Below are positions 25,076 to 33,462 of a DNA stretch of 64,000 nt, in pieces. Under the pieces are notes generated by a model that worked only from the letters and a program-made list of their open reading frames with translations, had not been told where the DNA came from and did not search any database. The position numbers and the translations under genes were made by a program. Every line of letters begins with the position of its first letter. Position 1 is the stretch's first letter. This DNA is from Flagellimonas aequoris (GTDB lineage: Bacteria > Bacteroidota > Bacteroidia > Flavobacteriales > Flavobacteriaceae): NCBI RefSeq assembly GCF_003584165.1, contig NZ_QXFJ01000030.1:186001-250000 (forward strand). Direction: 5' to 3'.

Positions 25076-27378
25076 TCTTCTGTAAATTTCTTAAGATTAT
25101 ATTTCTTTACTCTCTTTTTAATTGAGGATTTACCACCGTCCGTAATTGTGGCTATTAAATCCACAACACTTTTACCTTCAATTTCTCCTTCCAATGGACT
25201 TGATTTAATGATTAATTTGTTATTTACATTTCTGCATAATATTATATTTTGAGCATCCGCTAACATTGGAATTGTGGCATTGTGAGAAACCAATATTATT
25301 TGTTTTTTGCTTTTAATTTTCTTAACAGCTTCAACCAATCCTTTGTTAATGTAATCAGTAGCTAAATTATCCTCTGGCTGGTCGATGATTATAGGTGCAC
25401 TATCTTTATCATAACCTAAAATAATATCAAGAATTACTGAAGTTTTCCAGCCTGGACTTAATTTTTCGAATTCTCGACCATCCTTAGTGATGATTTTGTA
25501 TTTCTTTTTGTTTAAATTTTCAAAACCATTGTAGATTTTACTTTCAAAATCATCATAATCATGAACTTTAGGATTTTGTTTTTTGAAGTTAGATTCAAAT
25601 AGTAATTCAGGCGTAATATATTTAAAATCAGTGATTTTATTTTTTAGATAGTGATTGACTACTTCAATGAATTTATTTGGGTTTAATTCAAAGTCATTTT
25701 CTATATAAAGTTTATGTCCCATAGATTCAATTTCCTCCGAATCAAAATTTAAAGAATAGGTTGAAATTGAAGATAAAGTTCTATGAAACTGACGGTATGC
25801 TCGAACGTATTTTTTTAGGGATTCTTGAAGTTTATTGAAGTTTTGTCTTTTGGTTTGTTCTTCAAGATTGGAATGCTTTAGCTCTTGGTTGTAATCTTCT
25901 TGCTTTTGCTCTAGTAAATTTCTAACCCTTTTTTCCTTATTTGAAATTTGTAGTACGCTTTCAAGTTCTTTCTTTAGGCTTAAAACTAAGTTAGAATCAT
26001 GTATTATGAATGGATATTGAGACAGAAAGTTTTCTAAATTATCTAAAGATTGAATATAATTATCATATGCACCTTTGGAGAAAAGAAGTTTTTCATTCTC
26101 AATTTCTGATGGTTGAAGATTATCATAGATATTGGTTTCTAAATTACTACCAGTTATTAGTCTGGAAATAATAGGAATCGTGTTTAATGTTTGACTTTCT
26201 TCTTCTAGAATTTTTACGCATCTAATTAATTCTTGAATGTTCTTTTTAAATTCTCTTAGACCATTATTAATACTTATTTTTATATCATCATCTCCGGGAA
26301 AAACTCTTTTTATAATATCAATATTTTCAATTTTATCCTCACTGACATTGTTTACTACTTCTGATATGTAGTTCTGTGACAAAAAATGAGGAATCATACC
26401 AGAAGGATTTACAACAGTTATCTTGTCTACTTCGTATTCGGAATAAATAGATTCATCTAAAGTTTTATTTAAGTTTCTAACAATTGAATCGGCAAGTAGT
26501 GTTTTACCACTTGAAGAACCTCCTATTATTACATTTAAGCCAGAAGTTAATTCGATATCTATTTCAATGTTGTTTTTTTTGTGAGAAACAGATTGAATAT
26601 TTTCAGAATAAAATACAGGCTTTGTCTCAGAGTATATTAGTCTTGACTTTTCAGATAGTGATAACCTTAAACCATTAAATGTTGGCTTTGCAAGCATCCA
26701 AGTTGGTTTAAAGGGATTTTTATCTTTTCCGTTTGGATAATTATTTGGTGTGTAATTGTCACTACAAGTTATTAGGTTAACAAATTCATTTATACCTAAC
26801 TTTTTAAAATATTCTTGAGTGCGCTCCAAGCCATTATCTCCTCTAGCTGTAAATCCTTCAAAGTGATTATAATATACACTTCTTTCTAATGTTCCATCTA
26901 CTGTAGTTTCTTTTGGTATTGAGGTGTTAAAAGTAGCGTGTGATTGACCTCCGTGAGGCAAAAGCATAAAATTGTACTTATCAAACTTATTTATAATATC
27001 TTGAATTGTAGGTATAGTTGGGTCTTTCTTCTCTACTACTTTATTTGGGTATAGTTCATCAAGTCTACCATTAATGTCATCAATTATTTCTTCTGTTATT
27101 TCATTTAAGTCAAAATAGATATGACAGTGATATGCAGGACAGGTGTTATAGTTTCTGATGTGCAGTTCAACACCAAGAATGATGTTTATATTTAAAGCAA
27201 CTGCTTTTAAATAGGCACTTTTGTTAACCATATTATGGTCAGTTAGGGAAATCAAAAATTCAGAGTTCCCATTAAATTCGTGAATTTTACTTACTAAAGT
27301 TTCAATGTCGTAATCATTATTTACGTCATTTGGGTCCGTAGAAGTATGGATATGTGTGTCTAGGTAAATTGGATGCAC
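25072..27378 (-). CDS. PHP-domain and SMC/RecF-type ATPase fusion (TrlF-like)
   Basis: A 768-residue protein. Residues 1-215 form a PHP phosphoesterase domain with HIH (9-11), TDHN (46-49), VELH (70-73), YHCH (83-86), PHGGQSH (141-147) and SDNY (206-209). Residues 250-768 are an ABC/SMC-type ATPase with Walker A GGSSSGKT (286-293), a long coiled-coil insertion (about 360-590), Walker B IIIDQPEDN (663-671) and a switch His in ILVSHN. The IDQPEDN motif marks the PHP-linked ATPases called TrlF in public annotation, which often lie in defence or mobile regions. Start is GTG (27378). AT-rich, suggesting acquisition. Nuclease or phosphatase activity is inferred from the fold. Confidence 0.85.
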   Translation of the reverse strand: MHPIYLDTHIHTSTDPNDVNNDYDIETLVSKIHEFNGNSEFLISLTDHNMVNKSAYLKAVALNINIILGVELHIRNYNTCPAYHCHIYFDLNEITEEIIDDINGRLDELYPNKVVEKKDPTIPTIQDIINKFDKYNFMLLPHGGQSHATFNTSIPKETTVDGTLERSVYYNHFEGFTARGDNGLERTQEYFKKLGINEFVNLITCSDNYTPNNYPNGKDKNPFKPTWMLAKPTFNGLRLSLSEKSRLIYSETKPVFYSENIQSVSHKKNNIEIDIELTSGLNVIIGGSSSGKTLLADSIVRNLNKTLDESIYSEYEVDKITVVNPSGMIPHFLSQNYISEVVNNVSEDKIENIDIIKRVFPGDDDIKISINNGLREFKKNIQELIRCVKILEEESQTLNTIPIISRLITGSNLETNIYDNLQPSEIENEKLLFSKGAYDNYIQSLDNLENFLSQYPFIIHDSNLVLSLKKELESVLQISNKEKRVRNLLEQKQEDYNQELKHSNLEEQTKRQNFNKLQESLKKYVRAYRQFHRTLSSISTYSLNFDSEEIESMGHKLYIENDFELNPNKFIEVVNHYLKNKITDFKYITPELLFESNFKKQNPKVHDYDDFESKIYNGFENLNKKKYKIITKDGREFEKLSPGWKTSVILDIILGYDKDSAPIIIDQPEDNLATDYINKGLVEAVKKIKSKKQIILVSHNATIPMLADAQNIILCRNVNNKLIIKSSPLEGEIEGKSVVDLIATITDGGKSSIKKRVKKYNLKKFTEE

Positions 27379-27430
27379 AGTCTTTTTTAGGTTTACTTTC
27401 TTTTAATGGGGATATTGCTATTTCGATGTT

Positions 27431-27481
27431 CTGCTAAATTAACAGAAAACCCCCTACAATACCTTACGCTTTTCCGTAAGG
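27431..27481. promoter_or_regulatory. Two symmetric elements upstream of the PHP-ATPase gene
   Basis: CTGCTAA-A-TTAACAG (27431-27445) is a dyad with 6 of 7 pairs, centred 60 bases before the GTG start. CCTTACG-N6-CGTAAGG (27462-27481) is a perfect 7-bp hairpin. Neither is followed by a T-run, so a regulatory rather than terminator role is more likely. Confidence 0.4.
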
Positions 27482-27589
27482 AGTTGTCGTTTTATCAACA
27501 GGAATCCCTGTTTCTCAGATATTCAGGATCAGTTCAAGTATGGTAGGAGTCACATTGCTCAACAAAGAGGATCGTTCCAAAGCATGTGA

Positions 27590-28636
27590 TCATTGGGCCA
27601 CGGGAATAAATTCGTAGTTCTTTTCGGAGAGATTAACGATCAGCCGAAACGTTCCGGCTTCCGTGATGATATCCGGTCCAAACCATTCCAGTTGTCCCTT
27701 TGGGAAAGTGGCCCCGCCCCAGTTTACGTTCCAGCTCTTGTTTTCCCTAATCTTAACACCGCCTCCCTTTAAGGTAACAACGGCTTCCCAAATGGCCTTC
27801 TTTTCGTCTACCAAGGTTAGGAGGGTATCATCCAACCAGTTTTGGTTGGAGGTTCCCTGGCCGATGATGCCAATATTTTCATATAGGAGTTTCACCTCGG
27901 GATACAGATCGTGAATTTGGGCCATGGAGTTGGTGGAGAGTTCATGCAATTGACCCAATTGATTTTTTAAAAATTCCTTTTGTTGGGCCAGTTGCACCAA
28001 ACCGGACCGGATTTCAGGTGTTTGCAGCAGGGATTTGGCCTTTTCCCAATCCTTTTGTTTAAAGTAGGCCGTGTCGTTGAGCATCCCCATAAAAAGCGAA
28101 TACCCAAAGTTGACCGAAGGGACAGGGAAACCCTCCTTGATCATTATGGCCGAAATGGGTTTGTCATTGGTGGATACATCTGAAGAAGCCAGGGACAGGT
28201 AATTGGTCAGGTTCCTTGCCAACAAGTTTTCATTCTTGTCCTTTGGGTTCACCACCATATTTTGAATGTGAAATCCTATGGATGTAGTAAAGGCCCGAGG
28301 TTCGGATTCCAAGTAAAAAAGAAGTCCGGGGATTTGTTCCAACCGCAGGGAATCCGAAAAGTTGTAGAGGCTATCCGCATACCGTTGTTGCAGGTACAAT
28401 CCCGCTATATTAAAGTTTAATTGTTGGGTTTCCAATTCCAGACCATTGTAAATCTGCTCAATGGTGGCTTGGTAGTTTTCCTTTCGTTTTCGCTCCTCGT
28501 TCCAATTATTGATCTGCAACGCGATCAAGATCCCGATGACCACCAGTACAATTTCCCCCGTAGCATAAACGAGGTATTTGGTGAACCTATTTTGGGCAAG
28601 TAATCGTTGCCTAATGGTACGAAAGAATCGGATCAC
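27590..28636 (-). CDS. DUF6090-family membrane protein
   Basis: A 348-residue protein with one N-terminal transmembrane helix (about 28-46, GEIVLVVIGILIALQINNW) preceded by a basic cytosolic segment (MIRFFRTIRQRLLAQ), then a long mainly helical extracytoplasmic part. The WNEERKRKE junction after the helix is the hallmark of DUF6090, abundant in flavobacteria and of unknown function. Start is GTG (28636). Single-gene unit. Confidence 0.82.
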   Translation of the reverse strand: MIRFFRTIRQRLLAQNRFTKYLVYATGEIVLVVIGILIALQINNWNEERKRKENYQATIEQIYNGLELETQQLNFNIAGLYLQQRYADSLYNFSDSLRLEQIPGLLFYLESEPRAFTTSIGFHIQNMVVNPKDKNENLLARNLTNYLSLASSDVSTNDKPISAIMIKEGFPVPSVNFGYSLFMGMLNDTAYFKQKDWEKAKSLLQTPEIRSGLVQLAQQKEFLKNQLGQLHELSTNSMAQIHDLYPEVKLLYENIGIIGQGTSNQNWLDDTLLTLVDEKKAIWEAVVTLKGGGVKIRENKSWNVNWGGATFPKGQLEWFGPDIITEAGTFRLIVNLSEKNYEFIPVAQ

Positions 28637-28686
28637 GCGAGGTTGGTTTCCCTAAATATATGATTTTTATGAATTTAGGGGATAAA

Positions 28687-28716
28687 AAAAGCCAGCAACA
28701 ACAGCTACTGGCTTTT
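28687..28716 (-). terminator. Terminator of the amidohydrolase gene
   Basis: AAAAGCCAG (28687-28695) pairs with CTGGCTTTT (28708-28716), 12-base loop, with a plus-strand A-run (28684-28690) that gives a T-run for leftward transcripts. Confidence 0.8.
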
Positions 28717-28735
28717 ATGGGTTGGTTTGAAGACG

Positions 28736-30781
28736 TTATTCCTTTACTTCGGGTTTTTCGGTAAAAGGGGTAATGCCAAATTCAGGATATACCTCGGTGG
28801 GGTAGTAGAATGTACCGCCCTTACTCACCATTTCAATGGTCTTGATCGCCTTGATGTCCTCCACGGGATTGCCGGGCACCAAGAAAAAGTCGGCCAGTTT
28901 GCCTGGTTCCAAGGTTCCCAAGTCATCCTGCCCTAGGTATTGGGCCATATCGTAGGTGGCACGTTTTAGGATCTCACCATTGGTGAAGCCCAATTGGTCC
29001 ACGTAGAGTTCCAGTTCGCGGTGCAGGTTAAAGGCACCGCCCAAATCGGTTCCGGCCACGATAAAGATGCCCTTGTCCTTCATCATTTTGATGGTCTCCA
29101 CAATTTTATCGTAGGCTTCGCGATAGGCTTTGTCCTCCTCGGCATCGGCAATCTGGGCCATGGCCACTTTCAGTCCACGTTGGGCATTGGGAGGCATATG
29201 GTCGATATAATCCTCGGAACCTGGGGCCACTTCCCCGTTGCGGGAAAGCATCAATTTTTCATGGATGGCCAAGGTGGGATCAATGGCCGTTTTGTTGTTC
29301 ACGAAGAGGTCCATGGTCTCCTGTACTTTGGGACTGTTGAGGTCCAATCCAGGAAAACGTTTCATGGCCGTCAATCGGAGGAGGGTACGGGTATCTTCCT
29401 CAGGCTCCAAGACCCAACCCAACATGGTCTGGTTGATGTGGGTCATTTCATCATACCCGGCCCGTAACATGGCGTTCGCATTGGAAAATGCGGGGACGTG
29501 CCCGGTAACGAACAGGCCTTTGTCATGGGCTTTTTTCACGATGTCCGGGGCCCAATCCCCGTTCATGCTGTTATAGAGTTTGATGCCGTAAAAGCCAAGG
29601 CTGTCATAGGTGTCCACTGCGGCCAAGGCCTGCTCCTTGGTTTCCACCAGAATGCCGTTGTTGCTGTTGAAGGGACTTTTTCCCTCGATAAAGCCCAAAC
29701 GGGTAATACGGGGTCCGGCCAACACGCCTTTTTCGATTTTATCGATAAGGTTGGACAGTACTTCGGTGTCGTTCCCCATATCGCGGAAAGAGGTCACCCC
29801 CGCCAATACGTTCAACAAGGCACCGTTGTCGCCGGAGTGGGCATGCATTTCGTATAGTCCGGGTACCAAGGTACCGCCATTGCCGGCAATCACCACTTCG
29901 TTGTCGCCAGAGGCATCGGCCGCTTCAATGGCAGCGATCTTATCGCCATCCACCACCACAGAAACAGGGTCGGAAACGGTCATATTTTTGCTATCGAACA
30001 CATGCACGTTTTGGATGCGCACCTTTTTGTCGTAGTTGTGGGCGTATTCGGTTTGCAGGGTCTCATACCGATGGGTGGAATAGTTTTCGGCGAGTTCCCT
30101 CATGTCTTTTTCCACATTTTCATACCCCTCGCGAATCATGATGAACCTGGGGGTAATGGCCGCAAAAAAGCGTTGGTCACCATCCAGAATAAAATAGGAA
30201 GGGTTCAGGTCGGCACCGGATAGGGCATAAGTGGTCAAAGCCAATTCCCCGTCCCCAGAAAATTTGGGGATGAGAAGGTCTTCCATCTTGGTCAGTTTTA
30301 GGTTTCCGGCGGGCAACACGGGCAAAGTGTTCTCTGGGGCATCCAAAAGCAAGCGTGCGGCCAAAACTGCGGAGTAGGGACTTCCAAATTGGTTTACGTA
30401 CAATCGTGGCGAGGTAACGGTGGCGGAGCCGGTTCCAGTGGCATCCGTCCAGGAGGCATTTTCACCTTCCAAAGAAAAATGTTCGTCCACGGCGTTGCCA
30501 AAAGTAGTGTTCCCGGTGATTTTCCAATCGATGGGATAGCCTTCGGGATTCAACACGATGGTTTCCTTCATCGTCGGGCCACGGCCATTGTTCTTAAAAT
30601 CGTAATCAATGTTGATGGTGTCCCCGGCAGTGTTTGTCTTGAGGTACCCCACCTTGTTTTCACCGATGATCACGGTATAGCTTTCATCGCCTTGGTAGTT
30701 GGCCAGGGATGAAACGGTTTCTTTTTTACAAGAAAGGCCTGTCAACAAAATCAGGCCAAAAATCAGTAATCGAAGTTTCAT
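28736..30781 (-). CDS. Metal-dependent amidohydrolase, lipoprotein
   Basis: A 681-residue protein with a lipoprotein signal ending LLTGLSC (Cys18). An N-terminal beta-rich region (about 20-260) unknown to me precedes an amidohydrolase (imidazolonepropionase/prolidase-type) domain: VPGLYEMHAHSGD gives the metal-binding HxH, VTSFRDMGN follows, then VTGHVPAF, the Asp in GTDLGGAF, and the closing LGTLEPGKLADFFLVPGNP. Likely hydrolysis of a cyclic or peptide-like amide in the periplasm; the substrate is unknown. Single-gene unit with its own terminator. Confidence 0.87.
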   Translation of the reverse strand: MKLRLLIFGLILLTGLSCKKETVSSLANYQGDESYTVIIGENKVGYLKTNTAGDTINIDYDFKNNGRGPTMKETIVLNPEGYPIDWKITGNTTFGNAVDEHFSLEGENASWTDATGTGSATVTSPRLYVNQFGSPYSAVLAARLLLDAPENTLPVLPAGNLKLTKMEDLLIPKFSGDGELALTTYALSGADLNPSYFILDGDQRFFAAITPRFIMIREGYENVEKDMRELAENYSTHRYETLQTEYAHNYDKKVRIQNVHVFDSKNMTVSDPVSVVVDGDKIAAIEAADASGDNEVVIAGNGGTLVPGLYEMHAHSGDNGALLNVLAGVTSFRDMGNDTEVLSNLIDKIEKGVLAGPRITRLGFIEGKSPFNSNNGILVETKEQALAAVDTYDSLGFYGIKLYNSMNGDWAPDIVKKAHDKGLFVTGHVPAFSNANAMLRAGYDEMTHINQTMLGWVLEPEEDTRTLLRLTAMKRFPGLDLNSPKVQETMDLFVNNKTAIDPTLAIHEKLMLSRNGEVAPGSEDYIDHMPPNAQRGLKVAMAQIADAEEDKAYREAYDKIVETIKMMKDKGIFIVAGTDLGGAFNLHRELELYVDQLGFTNGEILKRATYDMAQYLGQDDLGTLEPGKLADFFLVPGNPVEDIKAIKTIEMVSKGGTFYYPTEVYPEFGITPFTEKPEVKE

Positions 30782-30882
30782 AAAGTTGGTTTTTTAAAGG
30801 TTTCAAGGTAACGATTTCCAATCTATTTTGGGTGATAGAGCTGTTAAGATATTCCGTGTTCTGTCTGTTATTGGGCCACAAA

Positions 30883-30920
30883 AAACCCCAGCGCCACTGG
30901 TACGTTGGCAACTGGGGTTT
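30883..30920 (-). terminator. Terminator of the DOPA-dioxygenase-like gene
   Basis: AAACCCCAG (30883-30891) pairs with CTGGGGTTT (30912-30920); an inner GCCA/TGGC stem extends it. The plus-strand A-run at 30879-30885 is a T-run for leftward transcripts. Confidence 0.82.
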
Positions 30921-31002
30921 CCATCATCAATCAAAGTAAAGACGGTAATATTCCGAGGCGAAAGGATTACCGGACCTTGCTTTTAATTTTTTTAATTATT
31001 CA

Positions 31003-31884
31003 TTACGCAATCCGAAGGGACATCATGCTAATAGATCCGCCTACAGTTTTGTCATTGAAAAGTTCCACTTCCTCTTTTTTGTCCTTCAAGGCGAGGGTGT
31101 ACAGTAGGGGCAAATAGTGCTCCGGGGTGGGAATGGACATCGCAAAACTGTTTCCTTGCTTGTGATAGTGGATAAGGGCATCGTGATTGTCGTCCAAAAT
31201 GAAACCTCTCATCTTGTCATTGGCTTCTTGGGCCCAATCCCAGGCATAGGTATCGTTCAACTTTTGCCATGCTACGCGACGCAGGTTGTGCACCACGTTG
31301 CCGCTGCCCACGATCAATACCCCTTTATGTCGAAGGCACTCCAATTGTTGGGCGAGCTCATAGTGGTATTGTGGGTCTTTGGTATAGTCCAAACTCAATT
31401 GGATCACGGGTACATCGGCATCAGGATACATGTGCTTGATCACGCTCCAGGCCCCATGGTCCAATCCCCAGTGATGGTCCAGTTCCACTTGGGTCTTGGT
31501 GATGATGTCCTTGGTTTCCTGCGCCATTTCAGGACTGCCGGGTGCGGGATATTGCACGTCGAACAACGCTTGCGGAAACCCGCCAAAATCATGGATCGTG
31601 GGCGGATGCTGCATGGCCGTCACCTTGGTGCCACGGGTTTCCCAATGGGCCGAAACACAAAGGATGACCTTGGGCTTGGCCACTTCCTTACCCAATTTAC
31701 GAAAGGAGGATACAAATTCGTTTTCCTCGATGGCGTTCATAGGGCTACCGTGTCCCAAAAAGAGGACAGGCATTTTTTCGGAAAGAGGAAGGCTCTGATC
31801 GAGCGACCGTAATGTGCTTAAATTGTTCATGGTAGTGGTTAAAGGTACAATTCCCAAGATTTTGATAAACTCCTTTCTGTTCAT
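31003..31884 (-). CDS. 4,5-DOPA-dioxygenase-type extradiol enzyme (YgiD-like)
   Basis: A 293-residue member of the LigB-type class III extradiol dioxygenases of the YgiD/DODA group, which open catechol rings next to a hydroxyl. Metal and active-site motifs are visible: FLGHGSPM (His45), SAHW (His80), DHHWGLDHGAW near 141 and VGSGNVVHNL. Compared with E. coli YgiD it has an N-terminal extension of about 38 residues, MNRKEFIKILG.., hydrophobic and signal-like, so it may be exported. It lies 64 bases after YceI on the same strand and is probably co-transcribed. Confidence 0.88.
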   Translation of the reverse strand: MNRKEFIKILGIVPLTTTMNNLSTLRSLDQSLPLSEKMPVLFLGHGSPMNAIEENEFVSSFRKLGKEVAKPKVILCVSAHWETRGTKVTAMQHPPTIHDFGGFPQALFDVQYPAPGSPEMAQETKDIITKTQVELDHHWGLDHGAWSVIKHMYPDADVPVIQLSLDYTKDPQYHYELAQQLECLRHKGVLIVGSGNVVHNLRRVAWQKLNDTYAWDWAQEANDKMRGFILDDNHDALIHYHKQGNSFAMSIPTPEHYLPLLYTLALKDKKEEVELFNDKTVGGSISMMSLRIA

Positions 31885-31901
31885 GAAGGGAACTTTAAAA
31901 A

Positions 31902-31926
31902 GCCCGGACCCTTTCGGAATCCGGGC
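31902..31926 (-). terminator. Hairpin between YceI and the dioxygenase gene
   Basis: GCCCGGA (31902-31908) pairs with TCCGGGC (31920-31926), 11-base loop, and AAAA before it gives Ts on the minus strand. It can end or attenuate the YceI transcript before the dioxygenase gene. Confidence 0.7.
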
Positions 31927-31948
31927 AACTGGTACATCATATTTGCGC

Positions 31949-32473
31949 CTAGGCCTTTACAAATTGAACCTCGGCGGCAATTTTCACTTCATCGCTTACC
32001 AAAACACCACCGGTTTCCAAGGCGGCATTCCAGTTAAGACCGAAATCCTTGCGATTGATCTTTCCTTCAAAGGAGAACCCGGCTTTTTCGTTGCCATATG
32101 GGTCTTTCATGAATCCCCCGAACTCTACATCGAGCTCCACGGATTTGGTAATGCCTTTGATGGTCAAATCCCCGATCAGGGTATATTCCCCATCATCCGT
32201 TTTGGTGATGCTAGTGCTCTCAAATTTCAATTCGGGATAGGTTTCCACTTCGAAGAAATCGGCACTCTTCAAGTGTCCGTCCCTATCGGTATTGTTGGTG
32301 AAAACGGAAGTGGCATCCACTGTTGCGGTAATTTTGGAGGTTTCAAAATCGTCTCCTTCGATTTTCGCATTGAACTTGGTGAACGATCCCTTCACGTTGG
32401 AGATCATCAGGTGCTTTACCTTAAAGGTCAATTCGCTATGGGTTGGGTCTAAATTCCAAATGGTTGTTGACAT
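31949..32473 (-). CDS. YceI-family lipid-binding protein, cytosolic form
   Basis: A 174-residue YceI (lipocalin-like isoprenoid-binding) protein: MSTTIWNLDPTHSELTFKVKHLM, FTKFNAKIEGDD, LTIKGITKSVELDVEFGG and the final GVLVSDEVKIAAEVQFV are family hallmarks. The ATG at 32473 gives no signal peptide; a longer frame to 32518 would start in the promoter and is rejected. The form without signal suggests a cytosolic role. Upstream lie a -7-like element and a 21-base-period direct repeat. Confidence 0.9.
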   Translation of the reverse strand: MSTTIWNLDPTHSELTFKVKHLMISNVKGSFTKFNAKIEGDDFETSKITATVDATSVFTNNTDRDGHLKSADFFEVETYPELKFESTSITKTDDGEYTLIGDLTIKGITKSVELDVEFGGFMKDPYGNEKAGFSFEGKINRKDFGLNWNAALETGGVLVSDEVKIAAEVQFVKA

Positions 32474-32504
32474 TGTTTTACTTTTTATGGTTTTAATGAT
32501 GGTA

Positions 32505-32570
32505 CAAAGATCCCGCAAGAAAGGGAGCAGGGGGTAATACCATTTGGAAGAAGGGTTGTACTATTTGGAA
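32505..32570 (-). promoter_or_regulatory. Putative AraC-type operator and promoter of the YceI gene
   Basis: TAC[C/T]ATTTGGAA occurs at 32538-32549 and 32559-32570 (11 of 12 bases equal, period 21). On the minus strand GATCTTTG (32505-32512) is a near TAnnTTTG, 32 bases upstream of the YceI start; 25 bases separate it from the proximal repeat. The distal repeat overlaps the stop of the AraC gene. Confidence 0.55.
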
Positions 32571-33388
32571 ATGAGCTGTTTCATCTCGTTTCGGAAGTCG
32601 GAAGGGGTCTGGCCGGTCTTACGTTTGAAGACTTTGGAGAAGTAGGCCTTTTCATTGTAGCCCAGTTCAAAACCGATTTCGGCAACAGTCTTGTTGGTGT
32701 TGATGAGCAGGTTTTTGGCTTCGGTCAATTTTCGGGTCTCAATGATTTCGCCAACACTTTGCTGCATCACTTCCTGACAGATGAGGTTGAGGTTGCGCTC
32801 ACTCATGAACAGTTTTTCGGCGTAGAAGGATATTTTTTCGGGTCTTCGGAAGTTTTCCTCCAAAATGCGCAAAAAATTGGCGTAGGTCTGGGAATGCGCA
32901 TTGCTCGATTCCTGTTCCGGGTCCTCGGGCTTTTCATTGTACACCATGGTGAGCAAAGTGGTGAGCAATTGTTTGATGATGGATAGGTTGGGATGGGGTC
33001 TGTTTACCTCATCGTGCATCATCTCGCAAAGGGAAGTGAGCCTCCCAAAACAGCGATTGGTGGGCAAGGTGATGTTGGCCCTGTTATGAAAGTAGTTATA
33101 CAGGTTAAAGATGGTCTCCGACATGAACTCGCTTCGGAACCGGATGACCCAAAGGTCGCATTTCCCTTCATGCAACTGTGGCTGGAGCAGGTGGGGTTTG
33201 CCTTGGGTCACAAAGCTTACGAACGGGGCATAGACCGTTTCATCATCAAAATCGATGAAATGGGAAATTTTGCCTTCGACCCCAATGATCAATTCCTCAA
33301 AATCGTGGATGTGCGGTTTTATGCTCTGGCTTTCAAGGGCCTTGGCATCCGTTTCCGTAAACCTGAATATTTTGAAGAGTTCCTGCAC
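32561..33388 (-). CDS. AraC-family transcriptional regulator
   Basis: A 275-residue regulator: a cupin-like N-terminal half with MHDFEELIIG-type His/Glu pairs (PHIHDFEELIIGVEG) and a C-terminal AraC HTH (about 175-272), SFYAEKLFMSERNLNLIC and TVAEIGFELGYNEKAYFSKVFKR in shorter pieces. Helper of the YceI gene downstream by position, and possibly of the dioxygenase gene. Located 74 bases after another AraC gene of unrelated sequence. Confidence 0.9.
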   Translation of the reverse strand: MQELFKIFRFTETDAKALESQSIKPHIHDFEELIIGVEGKISHFIDFDDETVYAPFVSFVTQGKPHLLQPQLHEGKCDLWVIRFRSEFMSETIFNLYNYFHNRANITLPTNRCFGRLTSLCEMMHDEVNRPHPNLSIIKQLLTTLLTMVYNEKPEDPEQESSNAHSQTYANFLRILEENFRRPEKISFYAEKLFMSERNLNLICQEVMQQSVGEIIETRKLTEAKNLLINTNKTVAEIGFELGYNEKAYFSKVFKRKTGQTPSDFRNEMKQLISK

Positions 33389-33462
33389 AGTCTTGGGCTT
33401 TCGTAGGACGAGATAGCCACAAAGCTAAGCAAAAATAGGGTCGACATCATGTATTGTGACGG

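Noticed and set aside
27462-27481. Hairpin as a rho-independent terminator
   Set aside because: No T-run on either side.
32474-32518. Upstream extension of YceI
   Set aside because: It runs over the -7-like element; Met at 32473 starts the conserved MSTTIWNLDPTHS region.
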